33,678 bases of DNA from a virus. Below the pieces are notes generated by a model that did not search any database, was not told where the DNA came from, and saw only the letters and a list, made by a program, of their open reading frames with translations. Positions within the stretch are counted from its first letter, which is position 1, and each line of letters starts with the position of its first letter. The stretch spans positions 1 to 33,678 of the IMG/VR virus record IMGVR_UViG_3300046714_000576; one strand, 5' to 3'. The position numbers and the translations under genes were made by a program. This document shows positions 13,894-21,762 of the stretch, piece after piece.

Positions 13894-14257
13894 GCTTCAA
13901 ATCGATGAAACTCAAGTCGAATCTCTCGCTGCGATTAATTGCACTGTCGATGAAATTGCCTCTGTTTTAGGATGCTCTAAAGACACGCTTGAGCGACGTT
14001 ATGCGGCAGTTATAAAAAGGGGGAAAGAAAACGGCAGATCTTCTCTAAGGCGTATGATGTGGGCTAAGTGTAAAGAGGGTAACATCACCATGATGATTTG
14101 GCTCTCTAAACAAATTTTGGGTTATGCAGATAAAATAGAAGAAAAAACTATAATAAAATCTAATATAAAAAGAATTGTAGAGATTCAATGGGGAGATGAG
14201 ATTGCACCTACAACTCAAAATGAGACGAAGGACCTTACCTCAGAAACGAATCAGTGA
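13880..14257 (+). CDS. terS: Putative terminase small subunit
   Basis: 125 residues with an N-terminal helix-turn-helix: LAAINCTVDEIASVLGCSKD then TLERRY. A helical stretch (RSSLRRMMWAKCKEGNITMM, IWLSKQILGY) follows, the usual pattern of phage small terminases and of HTH proteins placed before terL. The polar C-terminal tail overlaps terL by about 60 bp in another frame. It should recognise the packaging site and load the large subunit. Assignment rests on the HTH and position. Confidence 0.78.
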   Translation: MARPKLQIDETQVESLAAINCTVDEIASVLGCSKDTLERRYAAVIKRGKENGRSSLRRMMWAKCKEGNITMMIWLSKQILGYADKIEEKTIIKSNIKRIVEIQWGDEIAPTTQNETKDLTSETNQ

Positions 14258-15503
14258 ATCTAAATCTCGTTTCAATGTCGCTTGTTGGGGTAGGCAATCA
14301 GGTAAGACTACATTTGGATTAGATAAGATGATCTATCGTCCTTTGCAAGGCAGGGATGATGGTATTTACTGGTATGTGCTACAGACCTACTCTGCCGCCG
14401 AAGTTGCATTCAATCGATATATAGACCTCATTCGAAAAACAGAAATATTCTTAGATAAGAATGAATCTGAAAGGTGGGTTAGGCTTTTAAATGGATCTAC
14501 TCTTTTTTTTAAATCAGGGCAGAACTATGAAGACTTAAGAACTGAGACTTTAGATGGTTGCATCATCGATGAGGTCAGGCAACAAGATCCAGACTTATGG
14601 ACTAAAGTCATTAGACCTATGCTTGCCCGTCGTCAGGGATGGTGTGACTTTTTTAGCACACCAAATGGTTTTGATCACTTCAAAGATCTTTATGATTTCG
14701 CTCTTGAGCATCCTGATGAATGGTCTACCTTTCATGCACCATCGAGCGAATCTTGGTGGTGGACTGAAGCAGAACTAACAAGCGCAAAAGCATCCATGAG
14801 TGAGGATGAATATGCTCAAGAGATCCTAGCTGAGTTTAGAGAAATGGGAGCGGGTAAGACCTATAAGAACCATGGAATGCATAACCAGACTTTAGAGAAT
14901 CCATTCGCTATCCGAGGTCAACATTGGTCACCTTATCTTCCTATTGTTGTAGGTCTTGATTTTAACGTAGGTCTCATGTGTTGGGAGTTAGCTCAGAATC
15001 GAGGGTCTGACTTCTATTTCGGAGATGAGATCGCTGTCATGAATACAGATACAGAAGAATGTACTAAGGTGCTTATATCGAAGGTCAAGGACCACAAGCC
15101 TGGTGTTATTCTTATAGGAGATGCAAGTGGTAATTCCAGAAAGACTTCTGCTGCAGGAAAGACAGATTATAGCATTATCAAGCAGGCTTTATCTTCACAT
15201 GGCATTAAATATGAGGATCGGACTCCAGAGTCAAATCCTTTAGTTAAAGATCGCGTGAATTGTGTGAATGGAAGGCTGAAAGCAGCTGACGGCACGCCTC
15301 ATTTATGGTACCATCCTTTCAACTGTAAATACCTCAAAAGGGACTTTGAGAGGGTCAAATGGAAGGAAGGCGCAGATGGTGCGGTGCTAGATAAATCAGA
15401 TCCTTTAGCAACACATGCGACCGATGCTTTAGGCTATCCCATAACCTATTATTCTGATTTACTCAAACAACAAGTAGGAATGATGCGAGTGATTGTCAGA
15501 TGA
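14196..15503 (+). CDS. terL: Terminase large subunit
   Basis: 435 residues as numbered here. ATPase: Walker A GRQSGKT (32-38), Walker B CIIDEV (122-127), coupling motif FFSTPNG (152-158). Nuclease (RNase H-like): GLDFNVG (253-259), IGDASGN (307-313) and HATDALGY (407-414) supply the acidic metal ligands. Length and motif order are normal for the packaging motor, which cuts concatemers and pumps DNA through the portal. The start is uncertain: ATG 14196 gives the longest form and ATG 14220 is eight codons later; neither has a well-spaced Shine-Dalgarno. Unusually, about 2.4 kb of accessory genes separate it from the head genes. Confidence 0.96.
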   Translation: MRLHLQLKMRRRTLPQKRISESKSRFNVACWGRQSGKTTFGLDKMIYRPLQGRDDGIYWYVLQTYSAAEVAFNRYIDLIRKTEIFLDKNESERWVRLLNGSTLFFKSGQNYEDLRTETLDGCIIDEVRQQDPDLWTKVIRPMLARRQGWCDFFSTPNGFDHFKDLYDFALEHPDEWSTFHAPSSESWWWTEAELTSAKASMSEDEYAQEILAEFREMGAGKTYKNHGMHNQTLENPFAIRGQHWSPYLPIVVGLDFNVGLMCWELAQNRGSDFYFGDEIAVMNTDTEECTKVLISKVKDHKPGVILIGDASGNSRKTSAAGKTDYSIIKQALSSHGIKYEDRTPESNPLVKDRVNCVNGRLKAADGTPHLWYHPFNCKYLKRDFERVKWKEGADGAVLDKSDPLATHATDALGYPITYYSDLLKQQVGMMRVIVR

Positions 15504-15730
15504 AAAATGATAAACTTATATTAAAGGATTGGGACAATCCTTCTAAATTAATTCTTAAATTTATTTTTTATAAATATAAAAGTATTTCTAAAAGACACAT
15601 TAAGTCCTATATTTATAGAACAAAATATCATTTAACTTATAAAGAAATTGGGAAAAAGTTTAATGTAGGCCAAGAAGCAATAAGAAGAGATCTTAATATG
15701 ATAAATAGGCTTATAGAAAAGAACAGATGA
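15500..15730 (+). CDS. Small HTH protein (sigma region 4-like)
   Basis: 76 residues, rich in Lys and Tyr. The second half, LTYKEIGKKFNVGQEAIRRD followed by LNMINRLIEK, is a helix-turn-helix resembling sigma-factor region 4 or small phage transcription activators. The N-terminus is basic and aromatic. It overlaps terL by ATGA and the next gene by 4 bp. A late-gene regulator is plausible given its position ahead of the head genes. Local AT content is higher than in terL, which fits acquisition with the insert. Confidence 0.6.
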   Translation: MKNDKLILKDWDNPSKLILKFIFYKYKSISKRHIKSYIYRTKYHLTYKEIGKKFNVGQEAIRRDLNMINRLIEKNR

Positions 15731-15912
15731 ATTTTATTAGAATTCCTAAAAAAATATGGATACCTTCTTTAATAGGATTTTTCTTATTATGCTGGATTAT
15801 TTCTTATTCGTTTGATGATCTGAGATGTCCAGACGGGTCAAGACCAGTAGTTAAACTGCCACGAAGCTTTTCTTTAAGTAATGGAGTCTATTGTGAAAAG
15901 AAGGGGAACTAA
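15727..15912 (+). CDS. Single-pass membrane/exported microprotein, 61 aa
   Basis: MNFIRIPKKIWIPSLIGFFL continues to a hydrophobic anchor ending near residue 28 (LLCWIISYSF). An external part follows with Cys36 and Cys57, which could form a disulfide (RCPDG and VYCEKKG). Not recognised. It joins its neighbours by a 4-bp overlap on one side and a TAATG on the other. In phages, such signal-anchor proteins near terminase can be lysis regulators or exclusion factors. Confidence 0.55.
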   Translation: MNFIRIPKKIWIPSLIGFFLLCWIISYSFDDLRCPDGSRPVVKLPRSFSLSNGVYCEKKGN

Positions 15913-16052
15913 TGAGAGCTGGAGCTGGATATATTTCGAGTTATGCTGGACCTAGGCCTGGACTAGGTGCATTACTGCTCACTTTGGGTGTAATGATTAT
16001 ACTATTTATTATTGGATTTCATTTTGGTTTGATTAAATTAAATAAGGAGTGA
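15912..16052 (+). CDS. Membrane microprotein, 46 aa
   Basis: MRAGAGYISSYAGPRPGLGA, then one hydrophobic helix (LLLTLGVMIILFIIGFHFGL) and a short basic tail (IKLNKE). The ATG overlaps the previous stop as TAATG. The N-terminus is Gly/Ala-rich and probably outside. Its stop lies one base before the ATG of the GT2 glycosyltransferase, and its last codons provide that gene's GGAG Shine-Dalgarno. It could anchor a glycan enzyme or act in lysis; no evidence decides. Confidence 0.55.
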   Translation: MRAGAGYISSYAGPRPGLGALLLTLGVMIILFIIGFHFGLIKLNKE

Positions 16053-16053
16053 G

Positions 16054-16842
16054 ATGAAAATATCTTGGGTTATTCTGACGCATAATCGTTTTGATATAGT
16101 AGATCAAGCATTAGCTCATAATTACAAAGTATGCGGAGATAAGAAGTCGTTATTGAATGAAATTATTTGGGTAGATAATGGAACACAAAATGTGCATTTG
16201 AATGATCTTTCTTTCATCAATTCTCTAGCAGATATTAAAATACTCAATCAATCGAATCTAGGTGTTGCAAAAGGATACAATCGTGGGATTTCAATCGCGA
16301 CTGGCGATTATATTGTAATCACTGGATGTGATCGATTGATGCCAGAAAATTGGTTAAAGACTTGGATTGACCATATTGAATTCATTCATAATACAGGAAT
16401 CATTTCTTGTTATTCAAAACCTATCGAGCATGTTCCAGAAAGATATCGAGGGAGAAAACCAGATTTAGAAGGAACTCAAGAGTGTGAGATTCATGAGGAT
16501 CGATTTATCGTTCAAGCGATGCCTATAGAAGCTAAGATATTTTCTCGTGCTCTACATCATCAAATCGGATATTTGAGAGAAGATTTTGGTTTATATGGCT
16601 GGGAAGATGTAGAGTGGGGATTAAGAGCTGAACGAGTGACGAAAGAATTGGGTCTGATTAATTATATCATTCCAGGAATGATAGCTCAGCATTTAGGAAC
16701 TGAAGGGACTCAAGAATGGGATGGTAAAGAAGATAAAGCCTATCATGAGTTTAAGAAGATTCAATGTGAGGATCCAAATAAAAAAGAACTCATGGAGAAA
16801 TGTAGAAAAGAAAATTATCCTTATTATAATCCATACATTTGA
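16054..16842 (+). CDS. Family-2 glycosyltransferase
   Basis: 262 residues with a GT-A fold. The start, MKISWVILTHNRFDIVDQAL, is the typical first strand and nucleotide loop. EIIWVDNGT (36-44), NQSNLGVAKGYNRGI (65-79) and GDYIVITGCDRLMP (84-97) follow. The last block takes the place of the metal-binding DxD and keeps only one clear Asp (C-D-R). YGWEDVEWGLRAE (181-193) matches the ED motif carrying the catalytic base. The enzyme should transfer a sugar from an NDP donor to a glycan or lipid acceptor. No transmembrane helices are present. It opens the second accessory insert's enzymatic part, followed by a methyltransferase and a deacetylase. Confidence 0.85.
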   Translation: MKISWVILTHNRFDIVDQALAHNYKVCGDKKSLLNEIIWVDNGTQNVHLNDLSFINSLADIKILNQSNLGVAKGYNRGISIATGDYIVITGCDRLMPENWLKTWIDHIEFIHNTGIISCYSKPIEHVPERYRGRKPDLEGTQECEIHEDRFIVQAMPIEAKIFSRALHHQIGYLREDFGLYGWEDVEWGLRAERVTKELGLINYIIPGMIAQHLGTEGTQEWDGKEDKAYHEFKKIQCEDPNKKELMEKCRKENYPYYNPYI

Positions 16843-16850
16843 GGTGGTTC

Positions 16851-17360
16851 ATGCAGTCTGTAGAAGAAATTGAAAAACCATATTCTGTTCCAGATCCATG
16901 GGGATTTAAAAAGAATCCGGACGATCTGAAAAGGAAAAACAAGATTCTAGACATATGCACGAATTACATTTTATATGAAAATGCATTCGGTAGTTTTAAG
17001 TATAAAAATGCTTTAGATATTGGATGCGGTGAAGCATGGATTACAGAGAGTTTGCCCTCTCAAAATAAATATGGATATGAGTTATCTTCTCAAGCTCGAT
17101 CGAGGTGGAGATCTTGGGTAGAGAATTATAATCCAGTCTTAAAATATGATCTCATACTTGCAACAGGTATTCTGTATTACCATTATGATTACCCTTTATT
17201 TATAAAAATGATCAATGATCATTCATCTCGGATCATCGTCACTTGCAATATCAAAGACTGGGAAGTGAAAGAGATCAATCAGATCAAAGCAGCTCAGATT
17301 CATGAAGAGGAATTTTCTTATCGTGAATACACACAGAAGCTTAGGGTATTTAAAAAATGA
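16851..17360 (+). CDS. SAM-dependent methyltransferase (small, NodS-like layout)
   Basis: 169-170 residues from the ATG at 16851, which follows GAGGTGG; an upstream TTG at 16839 is not favoured. SAM motif I is clear: ALDIGCGEAW (54-63). YGYELSS follows at the second strand, then YDLILATGILYYHYDYPLFI, a motif IV-like strand, and RIIVTCNIKDWEV. The first 45 residues form a helical cap. Size and motifs resemble NodS-type N-methyltransferases, and a NodB-like deacetylase follows at once with a 4-bp overlap. In rhizobial Nod factor synthesis NodB and NodS act one after the other on the same amino sugar. That analogy is suggestive only. Confidence 0.78.
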   Translation: MQSVEEIEKPYSVPDPWGFKKNPDDLKRKNKILDICTNYILYENAFGSFKYKNALDIGCGEAWITESLPSQNKYGYELSSQARSRWRSWVENYNPVLKYDLILATGILYYHYDYPLFIKMINDHSSRIIVTCNIKDWEVKEINQIKAAQIHEEEFSYREYTQKLRVFKK

Positions 17361-17863
17361 TACTCCTTCATAATGTAGGCACGCATCAACACTCGAATTA
17401 CAATACACGTGACCAGATTAAAAACTGCAAAGAGCAATTATCGTTTGACGGTGTTTATTTGAATGTTTGGGAGAATCGAGATTTGTTACTCAATCGATCC
17501 ATGCCTACGATTCTTTTTGTTATGGGCGATCATGTAGGCGGTGACAATACGTTTGATCGAGTCAATGGAGTGCCTTATGAGCGGTATTGCACATGGGATC
17601 AAATTATGGATCTTAAGATCAATTTCGATTGTGAACTCGGTTGGCATACTTGGTCTCATAGAAATCTAACGAACCTTTCTTATGACGAAATTGTAAGAGA
17701 GTGCATGCCTCCTTTTCCTATGGATTATTTTTCTTACCCTTATGGGGATTTGAATGAGAACGTAGAGCGCAGTGTGAAATCTGTAGGATATAAAAAGGCT
17801 TACAGCGTGCATCAAGGGAATGGGACTCAGTTTCAGAAGAAAAGATACTATTTAAATCACTGA
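17357..17863 (+). CDS. NodB-like polysaccharide deacetylase, unusual active site
   Basis: 168 residues in the carbohydrate esterase 4 fold. Visible motifs: LSFDGVYLN (28-36) where families have TFDDG, TILFVMGDHVGG, the zinc motif HTWSH (H97 and H101) in ELGWHTWSHRNLTNLSYDEI, and FSYPYGDLNENV (125-136). One of the two conserved Asp residues of motif 1 is absent (FDG instead of FDDG), so metal binding or catalysis may be altered. It is short for the family. The usual role is to remove N-acetyl groups from amino sugars in peptidoglycan, chitin-like or surface polymers. No signal peptide is present, so it would act in the cytoplasm, on a precursor. Confidence 0.78.
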   Translation: MILLHNVGTHQHSNYNTRDQIKNCKEQLSFDGVYLNVWENRDLLLNRSMPTILFVMGDHVGGDNTFDRVNGVPYERYCTWDQIMDLKINFDCELGWHTWSHRNLTNLSYDEIVRECMPPFPMDYFSYPYGDLNENVERSVKSVGYKKAYSVHQGNGTQFQKKRYYLNH

Positions 17864-17906
17864 GCCTCATTTGTAAAAATCAGAAATCTTATTTACGCTA
17901 TCATGA

Positions 17907-19004
17907 ATGAAAAAGGGGACACTTTTTGATTCATCTCGATATGTGAGATTTATTTCAGATCGTGACAAGGTTTTAGAAAGAATCAATCACAATACTCAAA
18001 CTGATGTGAGTCGGATTCTTTTTGAAGCTTTAAGTCAGATTGAGGGTGTCGTATCTTATATTGCTCTCAATAGTGAAAAAAACTTCTTAGCTGCCATATC
18101 GTCCGCTCAAGAACTCGAATCAAGAACTTTAAACATTTTCTCTCATATCATTTATCCGATCGTAAAAAGAATTCAGAAGATGAGAAGAGCAAGTTTTATT
18201 TTGAGTGCTCTTGCAGAGTTAGAAGCAATCGGCCAGGCAACAAAAAAAAGACTCAACTCATCTGAGAACCATTTAAAAGACTTCAAAGATAAGATCACAC
18301 AAGTTGAGCATAAGACAACTCTCTCAGATGAGGATCTCACTGAAAGAGTTTGGTTAAGCCTCATGCGTTTAAGATCGAAGATCTTAGATCATTACCGACT
18401 CGCCGTGATACAAAAGAAAACTCCTAAAGAAATTGTAACTCAAGTTCAAAAGGCTTTCCCCAATATCGTTGCTTACAGTAGACCGCCACGCGAGTTGCCT
18501 AAACTCAAAGAGGCAGCACAGCCTTTGACTGACAAAGAAGAAATAAGTCTTGATTTTATTGATCAAGCAGACTGGGACTTAGTTCAAAGTGCCTATAAAG
18601 AAACAGAACTTCCAGTATCTCGATTTGATGAACAAGGTCCGACCTTTGACGAAGAAAAAGGTTACATGGCTTACGACTGGGAGATGACTCAAGAGATGAC
18701 AGATGACTTCGTTAAACAAGTGAGAGACGGACAGATTGACGCGGCTGAGAGCTTAGGGATTGAAGAGTTTGTTTGGGTAGCGATCTTAGATGACAGAACA
18801 GACGATTGTTGTGCTGAGCGCAATGGACTGACGACAAGTGAGATCGAAGAAAAATTAGAGAGTGGAGAGCTGGATGCGGATGAGTGTGACGCAACTTCTG
18901 CTCCAGCACATAGAAATTGTCGTTGCCAAATGGCTCCAGTGGCTTCAACAGACGAAGTCGAAGGACCTGATTGGAAGTCATTCGGTGAATGGTTGGATTC
19001 ATGA
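17907..19004 (+). CDS. MuF/SPP1 gp7-like head morphogenesis protein
   Basis: 365 residues. The long N-terminal half is helical and charged (coiled-coil-like, around 90-150). The C-terminal part is the MuF (Mu F / SPP1 gp7, PF04233) domain: WVAILDDRTDDCCAERNG near 290-307 and APAHRNCRCQM near 333-343, giving the family's D-x-R-T...C and H-x2-C-R-C signature. These minor head proteins associate with the portal and capsid and may enter the host with DNA. The gene precedes the portal gene, whereas in SPP1/Mu-type genomes it usually follows it. No good Shine-Dalgarno is seen; the ATG at 17907 is the first in frame. Confidence 0.88.
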   Translation: MKKGTLFDSSRYVRFISDRDKVLERINHNTQTDVSRILFEALSQIEGVVSYIALNSEKNFLAAISSAQELESRTLNIFSHIIYPIVKRIQKMRRASFILSALAELEAIGQATKKRLNSSENHLKDFKDKITQVEHKTTLSDEDLTERVWLSLMRLRSKILDHYRLAVIQKKTPKEIVTQVQKAFPNIVAYSRPPRELPKLKEAAQPLTDKEEISLDFIDQADWDLVQSAYKETELPVSRFDEQGPTFDEEKGYMAYDWEMTQEMTDDFVKQVRDGQIDAAESLGIEEFVWVAILDDRTDDCCAERNGLTTSEIEEKLESGELDADECDATSAPAHRNCRCQMAPVASTDEVEGPDWKSFGEWLDS

Positions 19005-19015
19005 AAGGAATAGAA

Positions 19016-20809
19016 ATGTTAACAGATGAATATGGAATGCCCTTAAGTTCAACCCAAAATCCGACGCCAGATCAAATCAAAAGATCAAAGCTACTCACAT
19101 CCCAATGCTTTGATGAATCAAAGTATGAATATGATTTTTCTTATAAGCCTGCCGATCCAACTCAGCATTATGAAGCAAGAAGTACTATGGAGATGCTTTC
19201 TTGCTTAGAAGCAAATCCAAGCATTGAACTCGATGCTAGAATTTTAGGGATATCTCAAGATGGTTTAAAGTCGAGACGATATGATGCTCAAAACTTCAAA
19301 GAAGCATTTGATCAAGGATCTCAAAAGGATTTCAATTTTAGAGAACTCGATGTTTTTGCAAGAAGTGATTTCAATAGTGAGTTTGGAGGAGGATTCTTAG
19401 GTCAAGATTTTACACCACTACTGGGCGGTCCATTTTATAAAAACCTCTATTACTATCAAGACTACATCCGAATGCATTCGGAATGCTTCTATGCCTACCA
19501 CTATGATCCGATAGCTAAAGCGATTGTCAGTATCACCAGAGATTTTGTGATCGGCAAAGGATTTGAAGTCGAGTGTGATACTTCAGATCGAAACGGAAAA
19601 TTAGCAATGGCTACCTGGAAGTCATTTGAAGAGGTGAATGATCTTCAAAAACAAATTGAAGACTGTTGCACTGAGTTATCTATCTATGGAGAAAATCTAT
19701 TCTGGTGGTTACCTAACAATCAAACAAAGATTGTCTATCAACTGAATGCTGGGGATAAAGTCCCAGTAGGGATCATTCCACGCGTAAGACTCCTTGATCC
19801 TTCTAACATGATTGAGATCATTACCTATCCAGAAGATATTACAAGAAAGCTGTTCTATGTTTGGCTGACTCCAACTCAGTATCAGATTTATACGACTTCT
19901 ACTCCTAACCCAACGAATCCATTATCAGGTGTTCAGCCTACTTTGAAATTTATCTATCAGCAGATCCCAGCAGATCAAATTTTGCACTTTGCCATCAACA
20001 AAGTATCTAATGAAAAAAGAGGACGATCCGATCTATTCCCTGTTCTGTCTTATCTGAAACGCCTCAGAGATTCAGTGAACTACTCTCTTGTTGCACTTCA
20101 GAAAGTATCAGCATGGTCTATGGATACAACGATTGAAGGAAATCAAGCTGACATTGACGCATACGTTCAAAATCAAGCGGCATTGGGGACTATTCCTTTT
20201 GCAGGATCTGAGTTCGTTCATTCAAAAGCAATTAGTAGGCAGTACTTAGGTAATAGCAACGTAGGTGGAGGAATGAGTGATGCGTTTCTCTATTGTTTAT
20301 CACTCATCTGTGCTGGAACTCAAATCCCTTTTAACTATTTAGGAACTCACTTATCGAGTGGAACTACACGTGCGAGCGCGCTTGTAGCAACTGAGCCTGT
20401 AGCGAAAAAAATGGAGATGAGAAGAGAAGTGATTAAGCGAGTCATTAAAAATCTCTGGTCAAGGCTGATGAAAGAAGCGGGCATTCCTATCATGGATTGT
20501 AACGTGATTTTCCCAGAAATCATCACTCAAGATCGTTCTCAAAAACTTCAAGATCTTGCAATGGGTCAACAACAAGGATGGTGGAGTGAAGAGCGAGCTG
20601 CAAAAATGGCAGCGAAAGAACTGGGGATTACTGATTACGATTATAATTCTGAGAAAGAAAAAGCTTCAACAAATGCAGCTCCCGATCCAGAAAATTCTTC
20701 ACCTCTGACTTCGCAACCTAAAGTACCACCTTTACCTTCATTGCCCAAGCCAGGTCAGATGAACTCACAAGATAAAAAGGAGATTAAGACCAATGACAGA
20801 AACCAATGA
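19016..20809 (+). CDS. Portal protein
   Basis: 597 residues from the ATG at 19016, which follows AAAGGAA; ATGs at 18989 and 19001 are alternatives without a Shine-Dalgarno. The body carries portal-type features: YYYQDYIRMHSECFYAYHYD, DPIAKAIVSITRDFVIGKGF, QIEDCCTELSIYGENLFWWL, DQILHFAINKVSNEKRGRSD, and the helix-rich stem and clip part (KRLRDSVNYSLVALQKVSAW). The C-terminal 70 residues are Pro/Ser/Asn-rich and probably disordered. It forms the dodecameric ring at the head vertex through which terminase packages DNA. It overlaps the next gene by 17 bp. Confidence 0.88.
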   Translation: MLTDEYGMPLSSTQNPTPDQIKRSKLLTSQCFDESKYEYDFSYKPADPTQHYEARSTMEMLSCLEANPSIELDARILGISQDGLKSRRYDAQNFKEAFDQGSQKDFNFRELDVFARSDFNSEFGGGFLGQDFTPLLGGPFYKNLYYYQDYIRMHSECFYAYHYDPIAKAIVSITRDFVIGKGFEVECDTSDRNGKLAMATWKSFEEVNDLQKQIEDCCTELSIYGENLFWWLPNNQTKIVYQLNAGDKVPVGIIPRVRLLDPSNMIEIITYPEDITRKLFYVWLTPTQYQIYTTSTPNPTNPLSGVQPTLKFIYQQIPADQILHFAINKVSNEKRGRSDLFPVLSYLKRLRDSVNYSLVALQKVSAWSMDTTIEGNQADIDAYVQNQAALGTIPFAGSEFVHSKAISRQYLGNSNVGGGMSDAFLYCLSLICAGTQIPFNYLGTHLSSGTTRASALVATEPVAKKMEMRREVIKRVIKNLWSRLMKEAGIPIMDCNVIFPEIITQDRSQKLQDLAMGQQQGWWSEERAAKMAAKELGITDYDYNSEKEKASTNAAPDPENSSPLTSQPKVPPLPSLPKPGQMNSQDKKEIKTNDRNQ

Positions 20810-21188
20810 CGAAGGACTAGACGAAGGATTGCACTTCATTATTCAAAACTGTGGATTTCCGACATTTGACGAATTCAGAAAGAACCCTGATAAATGGAGA
20901 AGAAAGAATGATGACCTTTTAGAAAGCGCAGATCAATCGTCTATCGCTTTTAGAAAGAACATTCAAAAGACTAAATATATGTGGAAAAATTCTTTCGAAT
21001 GCAAGTCACTCGAGCAAATCGAGCGGATTGCAAAGGAAGAGGGATATAAGATTCACGATCTAGCGATGTGTCCTCAAAAGAAGGCAATCTCTGGATCCAA
21101 TGAACAGGCTGGAGTGGAAGTAGTGATTCAGTTCTGGCCTAAACTTGAGTTTGAACTTTTGGGAGGAAAAACAGTTCATGAAGCATGA
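20793..21188 (+). CDS. Hypothetical head-module protein, 131 aa
   Basis: Acidic N-terminus (MTETNDEGLDEGLHFIIQNC), a charged helical middle (FRKNPDKWRRKNDDLLESAD), then SLEQIERIAKEEGYKIHDLA and a beta-like end (VEVVIQFWPKLEFELLGG). Not recognised. It lies between the portal and the protease/scaffold gene and overlaps both neighbours, so it is translated with the head genes. Confidence 0.6.
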   Translation: MTETNDEGLDEGLHFIIQNCGFPTFDEFRKNPDKWRRKNDDLLESADQSSIAFRKNIQKTKYMWKNSFECKSLEQIERIAKEEGYKIHDLAMCPQKKAISGSNEQAGVEVVIQFWPKLEFELLGGKTVHEA

Positions 21189-21762
21189 AAGTTCATGGCC
21201 GATTAGTGGACCTACTCATATTTCAACTTATCCTATTCTCAGAGGAGGATCTTTATTTCCTCATGCAGATCTGGATGAATCCAAAGAAGGTGGACCTGGT
21301 TCTGGAAGACATCCAGGTGGAGGCATGATCGGATCATCGGATGATAAAAAAACACCGACTTATACAGGTGGCATGGGAGCACGCCTCAAAGTAGGCAGTG
21401 ACATTGCAAAAATTCATAATGATGCTTTTTTCGATAAGAGACCTCTTGCAGATGATGAAAAGAAAAAATTGAATGATCTTGAGCTTAAACGAAGACAAAT
21501 TTTGATGTACCAATCGAATGAAGCAGATCATTCTAAAAAATGGCAAGATTGTGTGCATGACGTGCAGGATAAAGGTGAAGACGTTGATCCATTTGCTGTG
21601 TGTACTACCAGCTTGGGTCATCAATCTGAGACTCAATCTTCACCTTTATCTTTACTCTCAAAAGGTGGGAAAATTAAACCAATGATCGGTTTGAAGTCAG
21701 AAGCAGACTCGAGCTCATCCAATACGCAAGTCCTTCGAGGTAAAAAAAATGAAGGATATTAA
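21178..21762 (+). CDS. Hypothetical head-module protein with GGPGSGRHPGGG motif
   Basis: 194 residues from the ATG at 21178, which follows GGGAGG at about 11 bases and overlaps the previous stop. Near residue 36 it has ESKEGGPGSGRHPGGGMIGS, a glycine-rich motif seen in several phage head or scaffold-associated proteins. A helical segment (LADDEKKKLNDLELKRRQIL) and a Ser-rich tail follow. It probably accompanies the protease/scaffold protein, whose gene it overlaps by 14 bp. Specific role unknown. Confidence 0.55.
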   Translation: MKHESSWPISGPTHISTYPILRGGSLFPHADLDESKEGGPGSGRHPGGGMIGSSDDKKTPTYTGGMGARLKVGSDIAKIHNDAFFDKRPLADDEKKKLNDLELKRRQILMYQSNEADHSKKWQDCVHDVQDKGEDVDPFAVCTTSLGHQSETQSSPLSLLSKGGKIKPMIGLKSEADSSSSNTQVLRGKKNEGY

